Assembly: GCA_934772445.1 (NCBI GenBank)
Contig: CAKVMJ010000020.1
Location: forward strand, 1 to 25,023
Source of the DNA: an uncultured Clostridia bacterium
Lineage (GTDB): Bacteria > Bacillota > Clostridia > Christensenellales > UBA1242
DNA length: 25,023 nt
Reading direction: 5' to 3'
A program made the translations under genes and the position numbers. Positions within the stretch are counted from its first letter, which is position 1. Every line of letters begins with the position of its first letter. Of the stretch, positions 1 through 5,250 are shown piece after piece. The notes under the pieces are model-generated. The model saw nothing but the letters and a program-made list of their open reading frames with translations, did no database searches and was not told the origin of the DNA.

Positions 1-253
1 TTAATTGCTCAATTTGAATATTTAATGCGGATATGGCAGTTTCTTTTTGAGATAATAGTTTATTTAATTCATCAATTTTTTGCTGTTTTTTATTTAGCTC
101 AGAATTTAATTCATCTATGGCAATTTGATGATTGCAACCTGGATTAATGATGTAATTATACCACTTATTCTTAACACCAAAATAAATTAAAATGGCGAAT
201 GCAATTGATGTTAATATAACCAATAAATTTTTTAATAGTTTCATCATAGGCAT
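1..253 (-). CDS. Small membrane-anchored coiled-coil protein of the mobile element (partial)
   Basis: The minus-strand reading frame is open to the window edge, so the C-terminus is missing; 84 residues are visible. The ATG at 253 overlaps the stop of the preceding 272-aa gene as TAATG, which implies translational coupling; two more in-frame ATGs follow closely. Residues about 4–25 form one hydrophobic segment (LLKNLLVILTSIAFAILIYF), followed by a polar region rich in Glu, Lys, Gln, Asn and Leu with heptad-like spacing, probably a coiled coil. I do not recognise the family. It is the fourth in a run of small membrane proteins, and if the element is filamentous-phage-like it sits where M13 has its small minor coat protein pVI. 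That role is inference. Confidence 0.7.
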   Translation of the reverse strand, partial: MPMMKLLKNLLVILTSIAFAILIYFGVKNKWYNYIINPGCNHQIAIDELNSELNKKQQKIDELNKLLSQKETAISALNIQIEQL

Positions 254-1071
254 TAGTCCTTTATATCTACAGTGTCAATTACAGGGTAGGACATACCACC
301 ATCCAGATTAATCTCTACATCTGGAACTTCCATAATAATAAAAACAACTGGGATTATAATTTTAACATTAACCGCTTCCCATTCGCCAGCTGTATTTTTT
401 ACATATTGAGTAGTTAAGTTAGTAAAATCCACATCGATATCTTTATAAACTCCAACTTCTCTGCTTACATTTTTGTATATGTAATTTTTGGTTACCGCAA
501 ACGCGATTGTCATTGTTTTAATGTAATCATACTTATATGATATCTTATAATCGACACCATCTTGAGTTACCAGAATACTGCTATTCTTTAATTTGGTTAA
601 ATTATCTGAATTAGTAATATTCTTTTTATTAGCATTTTCTATATAAACGCTCTGATGTGAATATGAATTATTGCTAATCTGTTTACCCGTGAATGCACTG
701 CCAAACTCTTCAGTGTTATGGGATATCCAATATCCATTTCCGCCAAAGTTGTCATAAGTAGCACAGAATACTAAACCAATTTGGCGTTTTGAAACATTTG
801 GATCTAAATTATAATTTAATCTAACTATAGTGCTGTATGATGTTCCACTTTCCGATTTATCTGTTTCCGGTTTTAATTCCGTTTTCCCAGATACATCTGT
901 TGTAATAGTATCATCGTTCATATCTAATCCTAATAATTTATCGATTGACACAATCTTTGTTTTACCTGCAGACAACACTGGAGCAATTGCTAGGATAATT
1001 AATATAACAACCATTGCAATGCCTATAATAATTAATGGTTTTTTTGTTGAAGATTTTTGTGTTTTAGCCAT
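253..1071 (-). CDS. Membrane-anchored extracellular protein of the mobile element (272 aa, unknown family)
   Basis: The ATG at 1071 has a strong AGGAGG site and overlaps the end of the 87-aa gene upstream by 8 bp. A basic N-terminus (MAKTQKSSTKK) is followed by one membrane segment at residues 13–34. The rest, about 235 residues, should lie outside the cell; it is rich in Asn, Ser, Thr and Tyr and has alternating β-type hydrophobic runs, without long helices or a second clear TM. No cell-wall sorting signal is visible, so it would stay attached by its N-terminal anchor. I do not recognise a family. It is the largest structural-type gene of the module and, by position, would match the adsorption protein (pIII) slot of a filamentous phage. 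That comparison is inference from synteny only. Confidence 0.8.
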   Translation of the reverse strand: MAKTQKSSTKKPLIIIGIAMVVILIILAIAPVLSAGKTKIVSIDKLLGLDMNDDTITTDVSGKTELKPETDKSESGTSYSTIVRLNYNLDPNVSKRQIGLVFCATYDNFGGNGYWISHNTEEFGSAFTGKQISNNSYSHQSVYIENANKKNITNSDNLTKLKNSSILVTQDGVDYKISYKYDYIKTMTIAFAVTKNYIYKNVSREVGVYKDIDVDFTNLTTQYVKNTAGEWEAVNVKIIIPVVFIIMEVPDVEINLDGGMSYPVIDTVDIKD

Positions 1072-1327
1072 TATTGTTCCTCCTTTTTAGACTTTTTCTG
1101 TATCTAAAATCATCTAAGTTGCCGATTATTAATCTGAGCAACCAGCGAATAAATGAAATAATTCCCCAAATTGAAAAGAATAAAATTAGTAAATATAACC
1201 AGCTTCTATTCTCGAGTATATTCATTGTTTTATTAAGAATTGTTGAGTAGATTGTGCCTCTAAATAAAACTCCGCCTGCGATTGTCGCACCAAGAATTAA
1301 TAAAGTTTTAATTAAAAATTTTATCAA
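1064..1327 (-). CDS. Small two-TM protein of the mobile element (87 aa)
   Basis: It starts at TTG (1327–1325), chosen because AGGAGG lies five bases upstream and no ATG fits. Two hydrophobic segments are visible, about residues 3–22 and 43–68, with a basic tail (RYRKSLKRR) that should face the cytoplasm. It follows the terminator after the 58-aa gene and overlaps the 272-aa gene by 8 bp, so it belongs to the downstream co-translated block. I do not recognise a family. Such short hydrophobic proteins occur in filamentous phages, as minor coat proteins, and also in conjugation machinery; nothing in the sequence decides between these. Confidence 0.75.
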   Translation of the reverse strand: MIKFLIKTLLILGATIAGGVLFRGTIYSTILNKTMNILENRSWLYLLILFFSIWGIISFIRWLLRLIIGNLDDFRYRKSLKRRNNNG

Positions 1328-1348
1328 TATAGCCTCCTTTATTTTTTT

Positions 1349-1379
1349 AAAAAGGGCAAGTTTTATTAATTACTTGCCC
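1349..1379 (-). terminator. Rho-independent terminator after the 58-aa gene
   Basis: On the minus strand, GGGCAAGT (1379–1372), a 10-nt loop and ACTTGCCC (1361–1354) form a perfect 8-bp stem followed by five Ts. It lies 11 bp past the stop of the 58-aa gene and before the SD of the 87-aa gene, so transcription of the small gene would largely end here and the downstream genes would be read at a lower level. Confidence 0.8.
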
Positions 1380-1389
1380 AAATTAAAGT

Positions 1390-1566
1390 CTAAAATCCAA
1401 TTAAAGCTTTACCAGCTTCGGCTGTATCCTTTACGCCAGTGAACACCTCTTTGAAGGTGATACCATCAATTGAAGCTTTAATTAAAGCTCCAACGCATAC
1501 GATTACAGCCACTGCAAAGACAGTTCCTACAATTCTTAGAATTGTTCTTTTTGTTGACTTTTTCAT
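1390..1566 (-). CDS. Short one-TM protein, candidate major coat-like protein (58 aa)
   Basis: The start is placed at the ATG at 1566 because a purine-rich AAAAGGGGG site lies just upstream; a longer frame reaching 1644 has no ribosome site and would cross the palindrome at 1625–1644. The protein has a basic N-terminus (MKKSTKR), one TM at residues 9–30, then a short amphipathic region with Lys and Glu and a hydrophobic C-terminus (ALIGF). It is the only gene between a hairpin-rich intergenic region and a strong terminator, an arrangement expected for a highly expressed small product. Size and layout are compatible with an inovirus coat protein, but there is no obvious separate cleavable signal, so the assignment is weak. 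Confidence 0.7.
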   Translation of the reverse strand: MKKSTKRTILRIVGTVFAVAVIVCVGALIKASIDGITFKEVFTGVKDTAEAGKALIGF

Positions 1567-1590
1567 AAATTTCCCCCTTTTAAAATTTAT

Positions 1591-1599
1591 ATAATAACA
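1591..1599 (-). promoter_or_regulatory. Possible extended -10 promoter for the 58-aa gene
   Basis: On the minus strand TGTTATTAT (an extended -10 of type TGnTATTAT) lies 25 bp before the start codon. No good -35 is visible. The palindrome at 1625–1644 lies upstream of it and could be an operator. Weak evidence. Confidence 0.3.
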
Positions 1600-1624
1600 A
1601 GACTTAGCTTGATTATTATTGGTT

Positions 1625-1843
1625 GTGACACCACTTGGTGTCACTAGAATAACATAACTCGGAGCACGACTAAATGCTCCTGGTATAATAACAGAGAGAA
1701 CTCTGGAATTATTGGAGTAGGGCTGAGCCAGCCCTAATGCAAAAAATGTAATATAATAACGCCAATTTAAGGATTGGAAGAATGAAAAATGAAATTAATC
1801 TTTAATGTTTGATAAATCTATAAATGGAAAATTGGCGGTATTA
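1625..1843. repeat. Cluster of five inverted repeats in the intergenic region of the element
   Basis: No gene is visible in 1567–1848. Instead there are successive perfect hairpins: GTGACACCA/TGGTGTCAC (1625–1633 with 1636–1644), GGAGCA/TGCTCC (1661–1666 with 1675–1680), CAGAG/CTCTG (1692–1696 with 1701–1705) and TAGGGCT/AGCCCTA (1718–1724 with 1730–1736). A long one with a single mismatch joins 1754–1768 to 1829–1843 around a 60-nt loop; its core is CGCCAATTT/AAATTGGCG. Dense hairpins in one intergenic region are typical of replication origins and packaging signals of single-stranded DNA phages and of rolling-circle elements; the first palindrome could instead be an operator. Confidence 0.75.
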
Positions 1844-1848
1844 CTAAA

Positions 1849-1992
1849 TTAATCAACTAGGATACATTCAAATACACTTGCTCCTAGTCCTAACTGTAGT
1901 AAAGCGTTCTTTAATTTATACGCTTCTTTTTTGTCGTTAAAAAATACAAATCGGTTACTAGTACTTGATATAACTAAATATTTTGGTTTCAT
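1849..1992 (-). CDS. Small soluble protein of the mobile element (47 aa)
   Basis: The ATG at 1992 overlaps the TGA of the 80-aa gene as ATGA and has a GGAG site (AAGGAGTT) upstream. The reading frame codes for 47 residues (MKPKYLVISSTSNRF…FECILVD) with β-like N- and C-terminal strands around a helix, and no membrane segment. The overlap and the ribosome site make it a real gene despite its size. I do not recognise the family. Its place upstream of the hairpin cluster and the coat-like gene is where ssDNA phages often keep a small DNA-binding protein, which is only a suggestion. Confidence 0.65.
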   Translation of the reverse strand: MKPKYLVISSTSNRFVFFNDKKEAYKLKNALLQLGLGASVFECILVD

Positions 1993-2231
1993 TTTTTTAA
2001 CTCCTTATAATCAACGATTTCCCATTTTTTTAATGGACATTTAGGCAAACAAAAATGGTAATCAATTAATTCACAAGCCAAGTCACAAAAGCGATTAGGA
2101 AAATCAGAAACATCATCAAAATAGCGACACCTTTTACAATGCTTTTCGATTTTGTCTAATTCCTTTTCACCAGTGTCCTTAAAACTGTAGCAATCAATAT
2201 TTTCATTTTTTGTGCCATATATCTTTTCCAT
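1989..2231 (-). CDS. Cysteine-rich small protein, probable zinc binder (80 aa)
   Basis: First gene of the minus-strand operon, with the ATG at 2231 after TGGAG. Seven cysteines occur at residues 14, 32, 35, 49, 53, 61 and 65, giving one CxxC and two CxxxC pairs, with His31 and His59 close by; this is the pattern of a small zinc-binding fold. No membrane segment is present. It overlaps the following 47-aa gene by 4 bp. I do not recognise a family; regulator, DNA-binding protein or host-takeover factor are all possible. Confidence 0.7.
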   Translation of the reverse strand: MEKIYGTKNENIDCYSFKDTGEKELDKIEKHCKRCRYFDDVSDFPNRFCDLACELIDYHFCLPKCPLKKWEIVDYKELKK

Positions 2232-2261
2232 TCTAACTCCAGCTTGTAATATTTTTCTTTA

Positions 2262-2290
2262 ATTTTAATCAAAAAAATAATAAAAGTCAA
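2262..2290 (-). promoter_or_regulatory. Promoter of the element's leftward operon
   Basis: On the minus strand TTGACT (2290–2285), a 17-bp spacer and TAAAAT (2267–2262) form a good sigma-A-type promoter upstream of the 80-aa gene. It lies in the 153-bp divergent region next to the XRE gene, which is the expected target of that regulator. Confidence 0.7.
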
Positions 2291-2384
2291 CAACTTTAAT
2301 ACATTTTGTAATAAAAAAAATAAAAATACTCAAAATTTGAATATCTTTTGAAAATATATTATCCTAATGTAGGAGGAATTGAAA

Positions 2385-2696
2385 ATGAGGTTAATTGAAC
2401 TTAGAAAAAGAAATAGAAAAACTCAAACCGAAGTTGCTGAATATTTAAATATGGTTCAAAGTTCTTATCAGCATTACGAGTCTGAACGCAGCGAACCAAA
2501 TATTGATACTTTGGTTAAACTAGCAGATTATTACAATGTCAGCTTGGACTATCTGGTTGGAAGAGAACGCGCCGATGATATAGGATTTTTAACTCACGAA
2601 CAAGCTACGACTGTTCAATTGCTTAAGCAACTAAATTATGAAAACTTAATGATACTAAATGGTAGAATTTTAGCAATGCTTGAGAATCAAAAATGA
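2385..2696 (+). CDS. XRE-family repressor of the element (103 aa)
   Basis: The N-terminal 60 residues are a Cro/C1-type helix-turn-helix: LRKRNRKTQTEVAEYLNMVQ, then SSYQHYESERSEPNIDTLVKLADYYNV with the usual LDYLVGR end. The remaining 40 residues are helical and may mediate dimerisation. The ATG at 2385 is preferred over the TTG at 2379 because AGGAGG ends eight bases before it and only two before the TTG. The gene is divergent from the leftward operon and precedes the integrase, the classic place for the switch repressor of a prophage or integrative element. The repressor role is inferred from this context. Confidence 0.88.
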   Translation: MRLIELRKRNRKTQTEVAEYLNMVQSSYQHYESERSEPNIDTLVKLADYYNVSLDYLVGRERADDIGFLTHEQATTVQLLKQLNYENLMILNGRILAMLENQK

Positions 2697-2715
2697 AAAA
2701 AGGAAGAATGAAAAA

Positions 2716-2896
2716 ATGAATCTGTACGAGAATTTTTTAAAATATACTGAAAGAACAAGTTAGACTTCTGGAGTACTCGAAAAGCATATCGCTTACGCTT
2801 GAGGGGTACTTTGAGGAAAAGAACGACAGAGAAAAAGAAGAAAAGGAATACAAAAAAAGTCCTAGTGTTGTCCTTCAGATTGAAGGAGAACAGGAA
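2716..2896 (+). pseudogene. Frameshifted small ORF running in frame into the integrase
   Basis: An ATG at 2716 starts MNLYENFLKYTERTS and stops at 2763. One frame over (+1), coding-looking sequence continues from about 2734 (NILKEQVRLLEYSKS, then a Glu/Lys-rich helix) with no stop until it enters the integrase in frame at 2897. The two parts join if one base is removed from the run of Ts and As near 2731–2740, so this is probably a small gene broken by a 1-bp indel, or a sequencing error there. Programmed frameshifting is less likely, since it would have to be +1 and I see no typical site for it. Confidence 0.4.
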
Positions 2897-3931
2897 ATGA
2901 AATATAAAAACATTAAAATTTGTAGAAGGTCGGACACAACATCGAATTGGATAGCCCGCTTTCGAAGAAATGGAATAAATTATAGGGTGAGTGCGAAAAC
3001 GCAGCTCGAATGTTATTCGAAATTAAAAAAATTATATAATCAGGTTTTGAAAAATAAAGATGTAAAGAAGCAGAATTATACTACTTTAGGCGAATGGAAA
3101 AACAAATGGCTTTCTCTTTATAAAATTAACAGAGTAAGAGAAACAACGATTAAGGTTTATAATTATCTGGATAAATACATACCAGAAGATTTGCTAAATA
3201 AAAACATTGCTAAAATAACAGCAATTGAATTAATGGAATTAATTAATTCAATCGAAGCTAGCAGGTCTGCTCAAAAATTTTATGAGTACTTAAAAGATAT
3301 TTTCACAAAAGCTTTTAAAAATAAATTAATACCTGAAGATTTGTTTTTGAATATCGAAAAGCCTCTACACGATAAAAAAGAATCCAAAGCTATGACTTTG
3401 GAACAAGAAAATAAATTTATAAAAGCTTGCGAAGAGAATCGAATTGGAGATTTATTCCTAATCGCATTATTTCAAGGATTACGCCGTGGTGAAGTTTTAG
3501 CGCTAAAGCCCAACGATATAGATATTGAAAATATGACTTTGAGAATTGATGAGTCGGCAAATGATAAAACTTCAGATAATAGAACTAAAACCAAAAACAG
3601 TAATAGAATTATGCCTTTGTTTAATAGAACAAAAAATGTTATAGAAAAATATTTGAATAATGAACCAGATAAACGAATTTTTAATTTGTCAACAAAACCA
3701 GTTCATTTAGAATTTAAAAAGATTTTAAAAAATGCTGGGTTACCAGATTTTAAAATTCACGAGTTGCGCCATACTTTCATAACTCGAGCTAAAGAGAATA
3801 ATATACCAGAACATATCGTGCAGTACTGGGTAGGGCATAGTATCGGTAGTAAAGTTACAAGTTCAGTTTACACTCACATCAATTTAGATTCAATGCAAAA
3901 AGAAGTTGAAAAATTAAATAATTCAGTTTGA
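2897..3931 (+). CDS. int: Tyrosine recombinase / integrase
   Basis: A complete 344-aa site-specific recombinase. Residues 1–55 form the basic arm-binding region, about 60–155 the SAM-like core-binding domain, and 165–340 the catalytic domain. The catalytic residues are visible: Arg196 in GLRRGE, the His288–x–x–Arg291 box in HELRH, His314 in VGHS and the nucleophile Tyr325 in VYTHI. It would catalyse integration and excision of the element to its left. The start is supported by AAGGAG eight bases before the ATG. The gene ends 129 bp from the 3' end of tRNA-Glu, which identifies that tRNA as the likely attachment site. The family also includes ICE integrases; nothing here separates phage from ICE. 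Confidence 0.95.
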   Translation: MKYKNIKICRRSDTTSNWIARFRRNGINYRVSAKTQLECYSKLKKLYNQVLKNKDVKKQNYTTLGEWKNKWLSLYKINRVRETTIKVYNYLDKYIPEDLLNKNIAKITAIELMELINSIEASRSAQKFYEYLKDIFTKAFKNKLIPEDLFLNIEKPLHDKKESKAMTLEQENKFIKACEENRIGDLFLIALFQGLRRGEVLALKPNDIDIENMTLRIDESANDKTSDNRTKTKNSNRIMPLFNRTKNVIEKYLNNEPDKRIFNLSTKPVHLEFKKILKNAGLPDFKIHELRHTFITRAKENNIPEHIVQYWVGHSIGSKVTSSVYTHINLDSMQKEVEKLNNSV

Positions 3932-3932
3932 T

Positions 3933-3965
3933 TTCTGGACAAATTCTGGACAAATCTTGGACAAC
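3933..3965 (+). repeat. Three tandem 11-bp repeats after the integrase gene
   Basis: TTCTGGACAAA occurs twice exactly (3933–3943, 3944–3954), followed by the variant TCTTGGACAAC (3955–3965). Direct repeats between int and the tRNA are typical arm-type binding sites of tyrosine integrases, so this is likely part of attP/attR. Function is inferred from position. Confidence 0.65.
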
Positions 3966-3975
3966 TTTTTTTTAC

Positions 3976-4008
3976 AAAAAAAATAATCTTACCTAAAAAG
4001 GTAAGATT
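3976..4008 (-). terminator. Terminator of the tRNA-Met/tRNA-Glu transcript
   Basis: A perfect 9-bp stem AATCTTACC/GGTAAGATT (3985–3993 with 4000–4008) with a 6-nt loop is followed on the minus strand by A then eight Ts. The other direction has no good T tract, so it mainly serves the tRNA operon. Confidence 0.75.
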
Positions 4009-4012
4009 TCAT

Positions 4013-4056
4013 ACTATATATTGTGTGAAGAATGAAAATAGAGCACAATATATAGT
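4013..4056. repeat. 13-bp perfect inverted repeat next to tRNA-Glu
   Basis: ACTATATATTGTG (4013–4025) and CACAATATATAGT (4044–4056) are perfect inverted copies around 18 nt, four bases from the 3' end of tRNA-Glu. It could be an accessory integrase/excisionase site or a hairpin in the tRNA precursor; the sequence alone does not tell. Confidence 0.55.
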
Positions 4057-4060
4057 GTTT

Positions 4061-4135
4061 TGGTAGTCCCAAGGGGATTCGAACCCCTGTCGCCACCGTG
4101 AAAGGGTAGTGTCTTAACCACTTGACCATGGGACC
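4061..4135 (-). tRNA. tRNA-Glu (anticodon TTC)
   Basis: A 75-nt cloverleaf on the minus strand, GGTCCCA paired with TGGGACT, loop CTTTCAC giving anticodon TTC, GGTTCGAATCC T-arm, encoded discriminator A and CCA. Its 3' end faces the integrase, so it is the probable integration site, with the gene kept intact by the element's att sequence. Confidence 0.95.
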
Positions 4136-4161
4136 ACAAGTAAATTATTCTAAATAGATTT

Positions 4162-4238
4162 TGGTAGCGGTGATAGGATTCGAACCGATGACCTTTCGGG
4201 TATGAACCGAACGCTCTAACCAACTAAGCTACACCGCC
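4162..4238 (-). tRNA. tRNA-Met (anticodon CAT, elongator type)
   Basis: A 77-nt cloverleaf, starting GGCGGTGTAGCT and ending ACCGCTACCA with encoded CCA. The anticodon loop TTCATAC gives CAT. The paired first base (G1–C72) and the overall likeness to Bacillus elongator tRNA-Met argue against initiator. It is co-transcribed with tRNA-Glu, 26 nt downstream. Confidence 0.92.
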
Positions 4239-4268
4239 ACAGTAATCCTTTAGCGATAAACCGCAAAT

Positions 4269-4297
4269 AGATTACACTATTTTTTAACATTTGTCAA
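4269..4297 (-). promoter_or_regulatory. Promoter of the tRNA-Met/tRNA-Glu operon
   Basis: On the minus strand TTGACA (4297–4292), a 17-bp spacer and TAATCT (4274–4269) lie 31 bp upstream of tRNA-Met. Near-consensus sigma-A promoter. Confidence 0.85.
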
Positions 4298-4421
4298 CAA
4301 TTTTTACGAAAAAAGTTTCAAAAGATAATTATATTTTATAAATATCATTAAATTTATATAAATTTTCATAAATTGGAATAATTTTCCAGTTTTAACTAAA
4401 GATAAAGTTAAGGAGAGTTTT

Positions 4422-5093
4422 ATGAAAAAATTTGGAATATTTTTTATATGTTTAGCATTAATGCTATCTTTAATAGTAGGACTGAATTTGAATACAGCTT
4501 ATGCTTTAGAGGAAGGAGTGGAATTGAAAATCAACGGCAGAGCATCGGTTGAAGTTAGTCCAGATTTAGCAGAAGTTTATGGAGTGATTAAAGCTTGTAG
4601 TTTTGAGGGTGAAGATGCAAAAGAAAATGCTAATGAAACTTATTCATATTTAGAGAATGTTATAAGAAATGAAAGTAGTTGTACGCTAACAAAAGAATAT
4701 GATTATATTCAACCCTATGCTAGAGATTATGGGTATTCAAATGATGTTTCGGTTTATTGCTTGAATATTTCAATTAAGTTTGAAGATTTGAGTAGATTAA
4801 AACCTGTTTTAGATATTTTAGGCAATATTGAAAACTTAGATTTAAACGATATTAATTATATGGTTGAAGATAATAGTTCATATTATGCTGATGCTTTAAA
4901 ATTAGCAATTCAAAATGCGGTTGAAAAGGCTAAAATGGTGAATAGTAAGGAAGTGGAATTGTTAAGAGTTGAAGAAACTAACAATTATTGGTGTGATGCT
5001 TCTAAATATGAAAGATTAGGTGAGAATATTAATTTAGATGATATAAAAATATCTATTTATGCAAATGTTAATGCTGAGTTTTTAACAAAATAA
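4422..5093 (+). CDS. Secreted SIMPL-domain (DUF541) protein
   Basis: A 223-aa protein with a Sec signal peptide (MKKFG, hydrophobic stretch, likely cleavage after AYA at residue 28). The mature part fits the SIMPL/DUF541 fold: it opens with a β-strand motif (LKINGRASVEVSPDLAEVYG), has the helix with repeated Asn/Ala (KENANETYSYLENVI) and the second half with ALKLAIQNAVEKAKMV, the conserved DA…A…A.EKA helix of the family. SIMPL proteins are periplasmic or secreted and form oligomeric rings in some bacteria; their function is poorly defined. AAGGAGAG precedes the ATG. The neighbour downstream is a membrane-bound regulator on the same strand, but a terminator lies between them. Confidence 0.8.
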   Translation: MKKFGIFFICLALMLSLIVGLNLNTAYALEEGVELKINGRASVEVSPDLAEVYGVIKACSFEGEDAKENANETYSYLENVIRNESSCTLTKEYDYIQPYARDYGYSNDVSVYCLNISIKFEDLSRLKPVLDILGNIENLDLNDINYMVEDNSSYYADALKLAIQNAVEKAKMVNSKEVELLRVEETNNYWCDASKYERLGENINLDDIKISIYANVNAEFLTK

Positions 5094-5099
5094 AGGTTT

Positions 5100-5121
5100 A
5101 AGATTTTCTTAAATCTTTTTT
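5100..5121 (+). terminator. Terminator after the SIMPL gene
   Basis: AAGATTT (5100–5106) and AAATCTT (5111–5117) form a 7-bp stem with a 4-nt loop followed by further Ts. It is AT-rich, so of moderate strength. Confidence 0.6.
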
Positions 5122-5250
5122 AGTTTTGTGGGATAGTTGGTTGTTGTTATTTTGAAAAAACTGATTTGTAGATTTTCTCCACAAATTATAGACTTTATTT
5201 TATTGCTTTTACAAATAATATTTAGTAGAATTAGTTGTGGAGAAAAGATA

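Noticed and set aside
1567..1644. Longer N-terminus for the 58-aa protein (start at 1644)
   Set aside because: It would begin inside a perfect palindrome without ribosome site; the ATG at 1566 has a strong purine-rich site.
1754..1843. Insertion sequence with terminal inverted repeats
   Set aside because: Only 60 bp lie between the arms, with no transposase and no target duplication.
2716..2763. Programmed -1 frameshifting at T TTT TTA
   Set aside because: The heptamer fits, but the -1 frame meets a stop within four codons; the open frame needs a +1 shift.
4014..4223. Minus-strand ORF over the tRNA genes
   Set aside because: It spans tRNA-Glu and tRNA-Met and has no ribosome site.
5137..5250. 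Longer N-terminus for the membrane regulator
   Set aside because: The upstream residues lack a ribosome site, and the HTH begins directly after the ATG at 5251 with GGAG.
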